A stretch of DNA of 64,000 nt. Origin: CAVVYJ01 sp963752495. Lineage in GTDB: Bacteria > Pseudomonadota > Gammaproteobacteria > Burkholderiales > Methylophilaceae. The stretch is from contig CAVVYJ010000003.1 in the NCBI GenBank assembly GCA_963752495.1, forward strand, positions 248,001 through 312,000. Direction: 5' to 3'. The notes below the pieces were generated by a model. That model was not told where the DNA came from, ran no database searches, and worked only from the letters and a program-made list of their open reading frames with translations. Position 1 is the first letter of the stretch. Every line of letters starts with the position of its first letter. This document shows, piece by piece, positions 41,120-50,752 of the stretch. A program made the position numbers and the translations under genes.

Positions 41120-43261
41120 ATGAGAATAGTTGCATTATTCATCAAATTTATCTGCAAGCTGCTTTTTCGAGTCAAAATTAATGGGCTGGAAAACATACCG
41201 TCTCAGAACGGGCTGCTCATTGTTGCAAATCACGAATCATTTCTAGATGGCTTATTACTTGGACTCTTCATCCCTAAAAGAGCCACTTTTGTAGCACACA
41301 CCAACGTTTTAAAGAATTTTTGGTTCCGTCAGTTCCTGCGTTTAACGCCTCACCTCGGCGTTGATCCTACAAGCCCTTATGCTATGAAAAAAGTGATTCG
41401 TCTTTTGGAAGCTGGCGAAAATGTGGTTATTTTTCCTGAAGGTCGCATCACGCTAACAGGCAGTTTAATGAAAGTGTACGACGGTCCAGGCTTTGTCGCT
41501 GCAAAAACAGGCGTGCAAATTTTGCCCGTGCGCGTGGATGGTGCTGCCGAATCGTACTTTGGACGCTTATCCAGTGAGTTCCCAAGAAAAATATTGCCCA
41601 AAGTCACGCTCACCGTATTGCCTATCACGCACATTCCCATGCCCAAACCTGCGCAGAATGTAAGTCATTTAAGCGCTAAACAAAAACGTCGAATTGCTGG
41701 CGAGGGAATGCGTAGCGTGATGCAAGATATGCTGTTTCAGGCACAAAAGAGCCGCACTTTATTTGAAGCATTTTTGGATGCATTTGAAAAATTTGGTGGA
41801 AGTTACAAACTCATTGAAGACATGAATGAAGTTGAAGAGTCCTATCAGGATCTCTTAAAAAAGAGCCTTGCACTCGGCCGAATAGCCAGCAAGGTAAGCG
41901 CGCCAAAAGAAACTATCGGCGTACTTATGCCCAACATCACCAACACTCTAGCGCTAATTTTGGGAATGACTGCATTCAACCGCGTGCCTGCAATGCTCAA
42001 TTACACGGCAGGTACGGCAGGCATGCAAAATGCTTGTACCGCGGCAAATATCAAGACCATTATTACCTCACACAAATTTATTGAAGCCGCCAAATTAGAA
42101 GAAGATGTGTTGCATCTACAAGGCCTGAATGTGGTATATCTAGAAGACCTGCGTGCGCAATTCGGAGTGTTGGACCGCGCGTGGCTAATGGGTTATGCGC
42201 TACATTACCCTCGCTTAGCAATGGAAACCAGCACGCCAGAACAGCCTGCCGTAGTGCTGTTTACATCTGGCTCTGAGGGCAAACCCAAAGGGGTAGTGCA
42301 CTCACATAAGAGTATTTTGGCTAATGCCTCGCAAATTATGGCAATACTCGACCTGAACCCCACTGATAAATTTATGATGGTACTGCCAATTTTCCATGCA
42401 TTCGGATTTCTGGGTTCATTGTTGCCCATTTTTAACGGAATTAAAATTCATATATTCCCATCACCACTGCAATACAAAGTTATCCCTGAAATTATTTATG
42501 ACCGGGGCTGTACAATATTTTTTGCTACGAGCACCTTCCTAAGCAATTACGCGAAATTCGCCCATCCTTACGATTTTTACAAACTTAGAATTGTGCTGGC
42601 TGGTGCTGAAAAGCTAAACGATGAAGTGCGTAAAACCTATGCAGAAAAATTCGGCATCCGGATATTAGAGGCTTACGGTGCGACTGAGTGCGCCCCAGGC
42701 ATCTCTGTCAACACACCAATGGCGAACTTAAATGGCAGTGTAGGTCAGCTTTTACCCGGAATGAAGCACAAGCTCGAGCCCGTACCTGGCATCGAAGGCG
42801 GAGGCTTGCTACATGTAAAAGGCGAAAATGTCATGATGGGTTATTACATGTTCGATGAGCCTGGCGTACTAAAACCTCCGCCGGAGGGCTGGTATAACAC
42901 GGGAGATATTGTTGATATTGATACACAGGGCTTTGTTCACATCAAAGGACGCGTAAAACGCTTTGCCAAAATAGCAGGCGAAATGGTCTCGCTTGAAGTC
43001 GTCGAGCAAATCGCCAACACTGCCGCCCCTGAATGTCAGCATGCTGCCAGCACACAACCTTGCCCGCAGCGTGGTGAATCAATCATCCTATTCACCACCG
43101 ACAAAAAACTCAAACGCGAAGACCTGCAACTTGTGGGGAAAAATCTTAAGTTGCCTGAAATCGCCGTTGCAAGAAAAATAATATTGGTCGAAGAATTACC
43201 CATCCTAGGCACAGGAAAAACTGACTACGTGACCTTGAAAAAAATGGCAGAAGCGGCATAG
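41120..43261 (+). CDS. aas: Bifunctional 2-acylglycerophosphoethanolamine acyltransferase/acyl-ACP synthetase
   Basis: The 713-residue protein has an N-terminal lysophospholipid acyltransferase domain with the NHESFLDG (HX4D) motif near residue 39 and FPEGRIT near 111, and a C-terminal AMP-binding domain with FTSGSEGKPKGVVHSHKS near residue 377 and YGATECAPG near 520. Aas re-acylates lysophosphatidylethanolamine at the inner membrane. The LplT-like transporter downstream is its natural partner, bringing lysolipids inward. Intact gene. Confidence 0.95.
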   Translation: MRIVALFIKFICKLLFRVKINGLENIPSQNGLLIVANHESFLDGLLLGLFIPKRATFVAHTNVLKNFWFRQFLRLTPHLGVDPTSPYAMKKVIRLLEAGENVVIFPEGRITLTGSLMKVYDGPGFVAAKTGVQILPVRVDGAAESYFGRLSSEFPRKILPKVTLTVLPITHIPMPKPAQNVSHLSAKQKRRIAGEGMRSVMQDMLFQAQKSRTLFEAFLDAFEKFGGSYKLIEDMNEVEESYQDLLKKSLALGRIASKVSAPKETIGVLMPNITNTLALILGMTAFNRVPAMLNYTAGTAGMQNACTAANIKTIITSHKFIEAAKLEEDVLHLQGLNVVYLEDLRAQFGVLDRAWLMGYALHYPRLAMETSTPEQPAVVLFTSGSEGKPKGVVHSHKSILANASQIMAILDLNPTDKFMMVLPIFHAFGFLGSLLPIFNGIKIHIFPSPLQYKVIPEIIYDRGCTIFFATSTFLSNYAKFAHPYDFYKLRIVLAGAEKLNDEVRKTYAEKFGIRILEAYGATECAPGISVNTPMANLNGSVGQLLPGMKHKLEPVPGIEGGGLLHVKGENVMMGYYMFDEPGVLKPPPEGWYNTGDIVDIDTQGFVHIKGRVKRFAKIAGEMVSLEVVEQIANTAAPECQHAASTQPCPQRGESIILFTTDKKLKREDLQLVGKNLKLPEIAVARKIILVEELPILGTGKTDYVTLKKMAEAA

Positions 43262-43279
43262 CGCTTGCCAAAAACTCCA

Positions 43280-44602
43280 ATGAGCAACCAATTTCAATTG
43301 ATGCGAGAAAAGCGTTTTAGGCCTTTCTTTTTTACACAATTTTTAGGGGCATTTAACGATAACGTTTTTAAAACTGCGCTCATTACTCTGGTGGCTTTTC
43401 ATACAAGTAACCTGAGCAGCATGAGTGGCGCCAAACTTGCCACTCTATTGCCGGGTTTATTTATCCTCCCATTCTTTCTGTTCTCTGCTACGGCCGGACA
43501 AATCGCTGACAAGTACGAAAAATCCCAAATCATACGTCTGGTAAAAGTGTTTGAAGTTTGCATTATGTTATTTGCCAGCGCAGGGTTTTATCTGCATAAC
43601 ATTTGGCTACTCTCTACCGCACTCTTTATGATGGGCATGCACTCCACGCTATTTGGCCCGGTGAAATATGCCTATTTACCGCAACACTTAAAAGAACACG
43701 AGCTCATAGGCGGCAACGGCATGCTGGAAATGGGTAGTTTTGTGGCAATATTACTTGGCCAAGTGCTGGGCGCATGGCTCGCCATGAAAGAGGGTCATGC
43801 CACCATTACAAGTATAGTAGTAGTTGGTCTTGCGGTACTCGGCTATTGGTCGAGCCGCGGCGTGCCTAACTCGCCTGCAGGCGCGCCAAATTTAGAAGTT
43901 AACTGGAACCCCATCACCGAAACGTATCGCAATCTAAAACTTATTTGGGGTCAGCAAAGTCATCTGGCTCGCTATTATCGGCATCTCGTGGTTCTGGTTT
44001 TATGGCGCAACGTTACTGGCGCAATTTCCTAACTTTGCCAAAAACGTGCTGCATGGCGACGAAAGCGTGTTTATTTTGCTACTGTCCGTTTTCTCTGTTC
44101 GGCATTGGCATCGGTTCATTGCTGTGTGAAAAGCTCTCAAATCACAAAGTAGAGCTTGGTTTGGTGATGTTTGGCGCAGTAGGTTTAACACTATTCGGCA
44201 TTGATTTATATGCCTCAGGCACAAGTATCCATGCAGCTTCCGGCGCATCGCATATTAACTCAAATTTACGCCATTTTCTTAAATCATTTCTCCGATTGGC
44301 ATTTGCTCGCCGAATTGCGCTTATTGGTATATTTCGGCGGCTTTTACATTGTGCCACTTTATGCCTACTTACAAACCAATGCTCAAGATGGTTTTCAATC
44401 GCGCGTGATAGCCGCAAACAACATCATGAACGCGTTTTTTATGGTGGTTTCCGCTGGATTTTCACTTTGGATTATGAGTATCGGATTCACTATCCCGCAG
44501 CTTTTTTTAATCACTGCGTTACTCAGCGCAGTGGTTGCTATTTATCTTTGCCTACGCCAACCAGAATTCCTCAAAAGCTTTTTGGCATGGGTAACTATTT
44601 AG
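43280..44602 (+). pseudogene. lplT: Lysophospholipid transporter LplT-like MFS protein, frameshifted
   Basis: ATG at 43280 begins MSNQFQLMREKRFRPFFFTQ, followed by FLGAFNDNVFKTALI, typical of LplT. The frame changes near 43955 (restored as KVIWLAIIGISWFWFYGATL), at about 44100 where one extra C interrupts FSVGIGIGSLLC, and between 44235 and 44280, after which HLLAELRLLVYFGGFYIVPL and the end VAIYLCLRQPEFLKSF are in frame. The corrected protein has about 440 residues and 12 membrane segments. It follows aas by 18 bases. The preserved sequence argues for assembly error. Confidence 0.85.
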
Positions 44603-44647
44603 TCTTTACCGCTATAATTACGTTTCTAAATTGATTTCTGGTACAAC

Positions 44648-46621
44648 ATGCGCTTTTCGTTAGCTTGCAATAAATTTCAACAACTTATTTGGCGACTTGC
44701 CAATAAAATAGGGCCTTATGCTCCGTTAGTCGCCATGCTTTTGTTAGGCTTAATTCTGCTATCGCTCTCTCGCCTCGGCCTGGTATTGTGGAAATTTGAT
44801 CGTGTCACCACGACGGGAAAATTAGCCGAAATCCTAGTGCAAGGAATCCGCGTCGATATTATTGAGTTATTTCTAATTTCGCTTATCCCGCTTTTGCTCG
44901 CACCGATTTTGGCAACTAAGCAGTTTTTTAACTACTGGCGAATTTTCACCTATATTTGGGTGATTGCAGCCATTGCACTACTCTTATTTTTAGAAGCTGC
45001 TACGCCTGGTTTTATTGCTGAATATGATGTGCGTCCAAACCGCATTTTTGTTGAGTATTTAAAATATCCCAACGAAGTTGTCAGCATGCTGATAGGCGGT
45101 TTTAAAATACACATTTTTGCAACATTTTCCATGGTTTTTGTCGCTGCCTGGCTAATGAGAAAATTTATGCATCCTTGGCTGGCGACGAAGCCAAGCTGGT
45201 CTAACAAAAAATTGTGGCTTACTTGGCCGCTCATTTTCTTAGTCGCTGCATTAGGTATTCGCTCCTCACTTGGTCATCGACCTGCCAACCCAGCACTATT
45301 TGCCATTACGCAAGACAGCATGGTAAACAGTCTCATTCTAAATTCTGGCTACTCAGTCATTTATGCCGTCTATAGCCTGCAACACGAGAGTAAATCCAGC
45401 CAAATTTACGGCAAAATGGATAGGGCTGAAATATTCAAACTCACAGGTGCAAAAGAAGCCGAAATTCCTACACTCAAAATTTTGAATCCAAGCCATAAAC
45501 GCGAAAAACCTCTTAACTTAGTGATACTTCTGCAAGAAAGTTTGGGTGCGACCTTTGTAGAGTCATTAGGCGGTGTGCCGGTAACGCCAAATTTAGAAAA
45601 ATTAAAAGATCAGGGTATTTGGTTTGAACAAATGTATGCGACAGGCACACGCTCTGTACGTGGTATTGAAGCAGTTGTGACAGGTTTTCAACCAACGCCT
45701 GCGGATAGTACTGTCAAACTATCACTCAGTCAAAAAAACTTTTTTACGCTTGCCTCTTTGCTTGCAAAACAAGGCTATAACACCGAGTTTATTTATGGTG
45801 GCGAAACGCATTTCGACAATATGAAAAGTTTTTTTATGGGTAATGGTTTTCAACAGGTATTCGGCCAAAAAGATTATAAAAATCCCGTGTTTGTTGGTAG
45901 CTGGGGCGCATCGGACGAAGATTTGCTGAATAAAACACATGAGCAACTTTTGAAACATCACGCCAGTGGCAAGCCGTTTTTTACATTAGCCTTTAGCTCA
46001 AGCAACCACGCGCCTTTCGAGTTCCCTGACGGCAGAATTGAACTCTATGAACAACCAAAAGCTACCGATAACAATGCGGTGAAATATGCTGATTACGCAA
46101 TTGGCAAGTTTATTGAGCGTGCTCAAAAAAGCGAATATTGGAAAGATACGATTTTTATTATCGTGGCTGACCATGACATTCGCGTACGTGGCGACACTCT
46201 GGTGCCTATTGAGCACTTTCATATTCCGGCATTAATACTTGGCGCGGATCTTGAGCCGCAACGCATTAAAAGCATTACTAGCCAAATTGACTTACCTGTA
46301 ACGGCTTTATCTTTGATGGGAATTAATGCACAAACCCCGATGACGGGGCGAGATATTTCAAGCGAATCACCTGATACTCTGGGGCGCGCGATGATGCAAT
46401 ATAACTACAACTTTGCGTGGATGGAACAAACCAAAGATGCCAACCGTGTTGTTGTATTACGTGAAGACAAAGAACCGGCACATGGCGTGTATGATGCCAA
46501 AAACAAACATCTTGACGAAGCACCGGCACCTGCGGATGCAAAAGCAATCGAGCAGCGTGCGCTGGCAAATTCGCTCTTGCCCGCATTGTTATATCAAGAG
46601 CAACGCTACCGATTACCATAA
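44648..46621 (+). CDS. LTA synthase/phosphoglycerol transferase family membrane protein
   Basis: The 657-residue protein has about five membrane helices in its first 200 residues and a sulfatase-fold domain from about residue 290 (LNLVILLQESLGATFV, YATGTRSVRGIEAVVTG with the likely nucleophile Thr, FFTLAFSSSNHAPF, IIVADHDIRVRG). Proteins of this type move phosphoglycerol or phosphoethanolamine onto glycans such as osmoregulated periplasmic glucans (OpgB) or LPS, outside the inner membrane. The substrate here is not known. Its stop overlaps the next start (TAATG), which ties it to the kinase-like fusion gene. Confidence 0.88.
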   Translation: MRFSLACNKFQQLIWRLANKIGPYAPLVAMLLLGLILLSLSRLGLVLWKFDRVTTTGKLAEILVQGIRVDIIELFLISLIPLLLAPILATKQFFNYWRIFTYIWVIAAIALLLFLEAATPGFIAEYDVRPNRIFVEYLKYPNEVVSMLIGGFKIHIFATFSMVFVAAWLMRKFMHPWLATKPSWSNKKLWLTWPLIFLVAALGIRSSLGHRPANPALFAITQDSMVNSLILNSGYSVIYAVYSLQHESKSSQIYGKMDRAEIFKLTGAKEAEIPTLKILNPSHKREKPLNLVILLQESLGATFVESLGGVPVTPNLEKLKDQGIWFEQMYATGTRSVRGIEAVVTGFQPTPADSTVKLSLSQKNFFTLASLLAKQGYNTEFIYGGETHFDNMKSFFMGNGFQQVFGQKDYKNPVFVGSWGASDEDLLNKTHEQLLKHHASGKPFFTLAFSSSNHAPFEFPDGRIELYEQPKATDNNAVKYADYAIGKFIERAQKSEYWKDTIFIIVADHDIRVRGDTLVPIEHFHIPALILGADLEPQRIKSITSQIDLPVTALSLMGINAQTPMTGRDISSESPDTLGRAMMQYNYNFAWMEQTKDANRVVVLREDKEPAHGVYDAKNKHLDEAPAPADAKAIEQRALANSLLPALLYQEQRYRLP

Positions 46622-48858
46622 TGCCTTCAAAGCAACCTTCCATGCTCACAAGCCAAGTAATTCGAGATGGCTTAAGCTACATATTGCGCGGCAAATTACG
46701 TATCAAGAACGGTCACTTACCTAAGCCGAATCATGTTGTTCCGGAAGACTTTTTTGGTATATGTGTTGCCTCTAACGAGAACCCCGCCACTGATACCTAT
46801 GTCATCAAGCAGCTAAAAGACTTAGGTATAAAGAACGTTAAACTGGACTTTAGCTATGACGATATTGCTGGTTTTAATGCGCGCTTTCTGCAAGCCCTAA
46901 TTGCAGAAGAGTTTAAAGTTACACTGCGGCTTTTACCCCTTTTCGAAGCGGCCAAAAATATGCAGGATGCTGTAGAGCAAGAGCGCTGGAAAGCCTTTAT
47001 ACAAGGGGTTATTAAGCAATATGGCGCACAAATTAGCCAAATCGAAATTGGTAACACCATCAACCGCAAACGCTGGTCAGGCTTTACTTTCGATGGGTTT
47101 TTAAGCGCATGGGAAATTGCACATGCTGAAATAAAATCACATGCAATCAAGCTCCTCGGCCCCAATGTTCAAGATTTTGAGCCAGTGTACAACATCAGCA
47201 TTCTTAAAACCTTACAGGCAAAGAATCAGCTACCAGATGTACATACGGACAATCTATTCGTCGAGCGCGTGAGCGAGCCGGAGCGATTTGACCACCGAAT
47301 TTTTAAATATCGCTGGGCGCAGTTATTTAAATATAATTTAGTTAAAAAAGCACGCCTTTTACAAAAAATAGGCCGTGATTTCAATGTGCCTGAAACTAGT
47401 TCTGGTGCGGCATTCTGGGCGATTTATCGTATCGAACGTCTTCTTGAGAATGGTGCACAAAAACAAGCCGATTATCTCACGCGCTACTTCACTTTATTGG
47501 CTGCCTCCGGCGCTCTGCAACAGGCTAATTGGGGAGCACTCATTTGCCATCGCGAAGGCTTAATTAGCGATGGTCTACAAGACGCTGAATATCCCGAGCT
47601 AGAACGCATCGCACATTACAAAAGTGCAGATGGAGCGACTAATAACTACACACATCACCCCAGCTTTAACGCCATGAAAACGGTCACAAAATGGCTAAGC
47701 GGTGCATATTATGCAGGCGCAATCACCAGCACCAAAGGCTTAGAAATTCATCACTTTAAACAGCATGGCAAACAGCTGCATATTGCATGGACGGTGAATG
47801 GAAAAGTTGCATCTTTAAAAAAGATATACGCAGATGATGCCTTGAAAGCCGCATATATATTGAATCGTAGCGGGGAAAATTTAAATCATAATACTGAATT
47901 TATCACCGAATCACCCATATATTTGTGTTGGGACGAATCCTTTAATATTGAAACCAAGCAACTTGGTCTAGAGGATAATTTAGCAATCCACACACATGTT
48001 CAAAATCATCAATACTTTCAGTTTGATGACAATGACTGGCAAGGATTGATTTTAGCCAAAGATAAGGCTGATGCGGTGCAATTAGCCACCGTGCTAAAGC
48101 CAGGCCATCTACAAAGCCCCCAAAAAGCCGATGCATTGCGCCATGCGCGCAATGCGATTTGGGCAATAAGCGACCCATGCAATCCTACCAAGCAGCTCAC
48201 AGTTAAGCAGCCTGTGAAAATGTATCCGCACAAGGCGTTTTTAGATCGTTTTAAACCCAGCAAAGCCAAGCGTAGCTGGAACGGCGCGATGGAACTGATG
48301 CGGCGCGGCATAGCAACAGCAAGGCCTATAGCGTATTTTGAAAAAATAGGTGACAAGACACTCAAACAAAATTTTTATATTTGCGAATACGTTAAGGCAG
48401 ATTGCAATATTGGTAAAATTTTTTCAGCGTTCGCCAAAGATGAAACACCAATTTTTGAATTAACACCAGAGATTGTATTCCCGCAGTTTGCACAGTTCTG
48501 CCACAAAATGCACAGCCGCGGTATTTACTTTAGAGATTTTTCTGGTGGAAATATTTTGGTGAATATTTTGCCTGAAAATAAATTACAATTTTCACTCATC
48601 GACACCGCACGTGTGCGCACATACTCACACGCCACCCCGCTAAATCTGCGTATTGCAGATTTAACACGCGCTTGCCACAAGCTTGATTGGGCAGAACGTA
48701 AACGCTTTATGCAAATTTATCTGGCACTCACTGGCAGGAAGTTTGAATGGCAATATCGACTGCCATTTTATCTTTATGATTTTAAAGTAGGATTAAAGCG
48801 CACCATCGGTAGAAAAGGCATTAAGCGGTTATTTAAACGAATTAAAAGCCTGAAATAA
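46621..48858 (+). CDS. Glycoside-hydrolase-like/LPS-kinase-like fusion protein
   Basis: The 745-residue protein has two halves. Residues about 35-350 look like a TIM-barrel glycoside hydrolase of clan GH-A: FFGICVASNENPATDTYVIK, KNVKLDFSYDDIAGFN, and IEIGNTINRKRW near residue 140, where the usual acid/base Glu after Asn is Thr. Residues about 510-745 resemble the InaA/KdkA/WaaP lipopolysaccharide kinases: GIYFRDFSGGNILVN near residue 636 (catalytic Asp, metal Asn) and FSLIDTARVR near 659. No signal peptide is seen, so it should be cytoplasmic. It is translationally coupled to the phosphoglycerol-transferase-like gene, suggesting work on one surface glycan. The lost Glu suggests that the first half binds rather than cuts sugar. 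Confidence 0.72.
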   Translation: MPSKQPSMLTSQVIRDGLSYILRGKLRIKNGHLPKPNHVVPEDFFGICVASNENPATDTYVIKQLKDLGIKNVKLDFSYDDIAGFNARFLQALIAEEFKVTLRLLPLFEAAKNMQDAVEQERWKAFIQGVIKQYGAQISQIEIGNTINRKRWSGFTFDGFLSAWEIAHAEIKSHAIKLLGPNVQDFEPVYNISILKTLQAKNQLPDVHTDNLFVERVSEPERFDHRIFKYRWAQLFKYNLVKKARLLQKIGRDFNVPETSSGAAFWAIYRIERLLENGAQKQADYLTRYFTLLAASGALQQANWGALICHREGLISDGLQDAEYPELERIAHYKSADGATNNYTHHPSFNAMKTVTKWLSGAYYAGAITSTKGLEIHHFKQHGKQLHIAWTVNGKVASLKKIYADDALKAAYILNRSGENLNHNTEFITESPIYLCWDESFNIETKQLGLEDNLAIHTHVQNHQYFQFDDNDWQGLILAKDKADAVQLATVLKPGHLQSPQKADALRHARNAIWAISDPCNPTKQLTVKQPVKMYPHKAFLDRFKPSKAKRSWNGAMELMRRGIATARPIAYFEKIGDKTLKQNFYICEYVKADCNIGKIFSAFAKDETPIFELTPEIVFPQFAQFCHKMHSRGIYFRDFSGGNILVNILPENKLQFSLIDTARVRTYSHATPLNLRIADLTRACHKLDWAERKRFMQIYLALTGRKFEWQYRLPFYLYDFKVGLKRTIGRKGIKRLFKRIKSLK

Positions 48859-48870
48859 TCTAATGAAAAT

Positions 48871-48895
48871 CATGAAAGCCTTTTCATGGGTTTTT
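48871..48895 (+). terminator. Terminator between the fusion gene and pqqA
   Basis: CATGAAA at 48871-48877 pairs with TTTCATG at 48882-48888 with a short GCCT loop, followed by GGTTTTTC. It separates pqqA from the upstream operon, making pqqA its own unit. Confidence 0.65.
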
Positions 48896-48991
48896 CAATG
48901 CATTCAATGTGGTGCGCACGTAAAGTACACACTACGTAATGCAATTGTTTTAAACAGGCGCGTACGAATTTTATAAAAAGGAGAATTTACT

Positions 48992-49063
48992 ATGTGGACA
49001 ACACCAGCAGCTACTGAAATGCGTTTCGGTTTCGAAGTTACAATGTACGTAATGAATAAATAA
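48992..49063 (+). CDS. pqqA: PQQ precursor peptide PqqA (stand-alone)
   Basis: The 23-residue peptide starts MWTTPAATEMRFGFEVTMYV. It has the invariant Glu15 and Tyr19 (E-x3-Y) that are cross-linked by the radical-SAM enzyme PqqE and become pyrroloquinoline quinone. An AAGGAG ribosome site lies 8 bases upstream, and a terminator follows, so it is monocistronic. No pqqB, C, D or E is in the window. Methylotrophs can keep several pqqA copies away from the pqq operon; PQQ is the cofactor of MxaF and XoxF methanol dehydrogenases. Confidence 0.93.
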   Translation: MWTTPAATEMRFGFEVTMYVMNK

Positions 49064-49082
49064 GTTTTAAACTTATTTTTCA

Positions 49083-49110
49083 AAAAGGGCGCCTAAAGTC
49101 GCCCTTTTTT
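49083..49110 (+). terminator. Bidirectional terminator between pqqA and mltA
   Basis: AAAAGGGCG at 49083-49091 pairs with CGCCCTTTT at 49100-49108 with a T run after and an A run before. It serves both convergent genes; the mltA stop codon lies at its edge. Confidence 0.92.
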
Positions 49111-50350
49111 ATTGGCTAATCTTAAAGCCCTTTGGTAACAATACCCAAATCTTGCCACTTTGCTTCATGGCACCCGCCTTTGCCCCAGCATCTGCACCTG
49201 CACCCCAAAACACATCTGCGCGAACACCGCCTTTAATTGCTCCGCCGGTATCCTGCGCTAACATCAAACGCTTGAGTGGTTTACTACTATTTGGTTGCGT
49301 CGTCGATAAAAATACTGGTGCACCCAGCGGAATAAATTTTGGATCTATTGCCACACTGCGTTCAGCGCTAATTGGAATACCTAGCGCACCAATTGGTCCT
49401 GACAGACCAGCTGGCAACTCTTTGAAAAAAACATAACTAGGATTGCTGTTGAGCAAATCCCGTAATTTATCCAAGTTATTTCTTGCCCAGTTTTTGATTC
49501 CTTGCATGGATGCCTGATCTAGCGTTAATTCACCACGCTCAACCAAAATACGACCAATTGAGTTGTAGGGATAGCCGTTTTGATCGGCATAACCTACATG
49601 CACTTCTTTACCGTTATCCAGCTGCACAAGGCCAGAACCTTGTATTTGCAGAAAGAAAACATCAATGATGTCATCTATCCATGCTAATTCGCTTCCCGCA
49701 TATAATTGAGGATTTGATTCAATTTCTGCCCGTGTGCTATAAGGTACGATTTTATTCCCTGCAAGCTTACCCCTAACACGTTTGTATTTCAGCTCCGGAT
49801 AGACTTCACCCAAATCTACTGTAATTAAATCAGCAGGCTGGCGATATAAAGGGTGTGGATATTTCGCAGATTTCTTACGACTCCCTTTTAATATAGGTTC
49901 ATAGTAACCCGTAATCAGCCCTGCATTCGTGCCATCTTCATTGTTCGCACTATATACATCAAAATGTGTGGCGAGATATGTTGTTATTGTCGCATTACTG
50001 GGTTTGCCGAGGGTACTGGCAGCAGAACAGGCACTTTGCCATTGCTCCTTTTTAATGAGCGTACTGCAGCTTTTTAGCCAAGCAGGCCACGCGGCAACCA
50101 AATCATCTTCACTAAAGCCATCTAAATCTTGCCAATTTGCAGGCTTCAGTAAACTAAATTCTGCAATTTTTGTACTTCCGTTAGGTTTAATATCAGGAGA
50201 TTTAGCGCCATCGGGTAACTGAATTGGCGGCAATTCATTAGTTTGGGTAGGTGGGCAATTGCAACCTGAAATATTCGGCTTAATATTGCGCTTGGCACAA
50301 GATACTGTAAATAAAACTAGTAGCAGTAATACGAATATCTTTTTCATCAT
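49109..50350 (-). CDS. mltA: Membrane-bound lytic murein transglycosylase A
   Basis: The 413-residue protein starts with a lipoprotein signal (FVLLLLVLFTVSC), so it is anchored in the outer membrane facing the periplasm. Family motifs are TGYYEPILKGSRK, the inserted domain FFLQIQGSGLVQLDNG, and the C-terminal 3D domain with MLAQDTGGAIKGGVRADVFW that carries the catalytic Asp. It cleaves peptidoglycan strands to anhydromuramic ends. A second ATG one codon in is an equally good start. It lies downstream of thiS-thiG-apaG. Confidence 0.94.
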   Translation of the reverse strand: MMKKIFVLLLLVLFTVSCAKRNIKPNISGCNCPPTQTNELPPIQLPDGAKSPDIKPNGSTKIAEFSLLKPANWQDLDGFSEDDLVAAWPAWLKSCSTLIKKEQWQSACSAASTLGKPSNATITTYLATHFDVYSANNEDGTNAGLITGYYEPILKGSRKKSAKYPHPLYRQPADLITVDLGEVYPELKYKRVRGKLAGNKIVPYSTRAEIESNPQLYAGSELAWIDDIIDVFFLQIQGSGLVQLDNGKEVHVGYADQNGYPYNSIGRILVERGELTLDQASMQGIKNWARNNLDKLRDLLNSNPSYVFFKELPAGLSGPIGALGIPISAERSVAIDPKFIPLGAPVFLSTTQPNSSKPLKRLMLAQDTGGAIKGGVRADVFWGAGADAGAKAGAMKQSGKIWVLLPKGFKISQ

Positions 50351-50359
50351 TAGCTGGCC

Positions 50360-50752
50360 CTAATGCAATACCCTAGGAGCCGCAAGAGTAAATGGTGCAA
50401 TAACAGTCTCGAACTGTGTGCCGTCTACCGCAACCAATTGATATGTGCCATGCATGCTGCCAGCAGATGTATCCAGCACGGTGCCGCTCGTGTATTCAAA
50501 GTTCTCATTGGGTTGCAGCAAAGGCTGTAAACCGATCACGCCTAAACCTTTTACTTCGCTCACTTCGCCATTTGCATCTGCAATTATCCAGTGACGGCTA
50601 ATTAATTGTGCGGCTATATCACCAATATTGGTGATGGTGATGGTGTATGAAAATGCATATCGATTATCTTCTATACTAGACTGATCTTGCAGATATGCAG
50701 TTTTCACGCTCACGGAAAATGCATATTTTTGCTTATCGCCCACTTTAATCAA
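50360..50752 (-). CDS. apaG: ApaG family protein
   Basis: The 130-residue product is a full-length ApaG with its fibronectin-like beta fold: YAFSYTITITNIGDIAAQLI, SRHWIIADANGEVSEVKGLG and VIGLQPLLQPNENFEYTSG, MHGTYQLV. Its exact role is unsettled; it was linked to Co/Mg efflux and to diadenosine-tetraphosphate metabolism. It overlaps thiG by 8 bases. Confidence 0.95.
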   Translation of the reverse strand: MIKVGDKQKYAFSVSVKTAYLQDQSSIEDNRYAFSYTITITNIGDIAAQLISRHWIIADANGEVSEVKGLGVIGLQPLLQPNENFEYTSGTVLDTSAGSMHGTYQLVAVDGTQFETVIAPFTLAAPRVLH

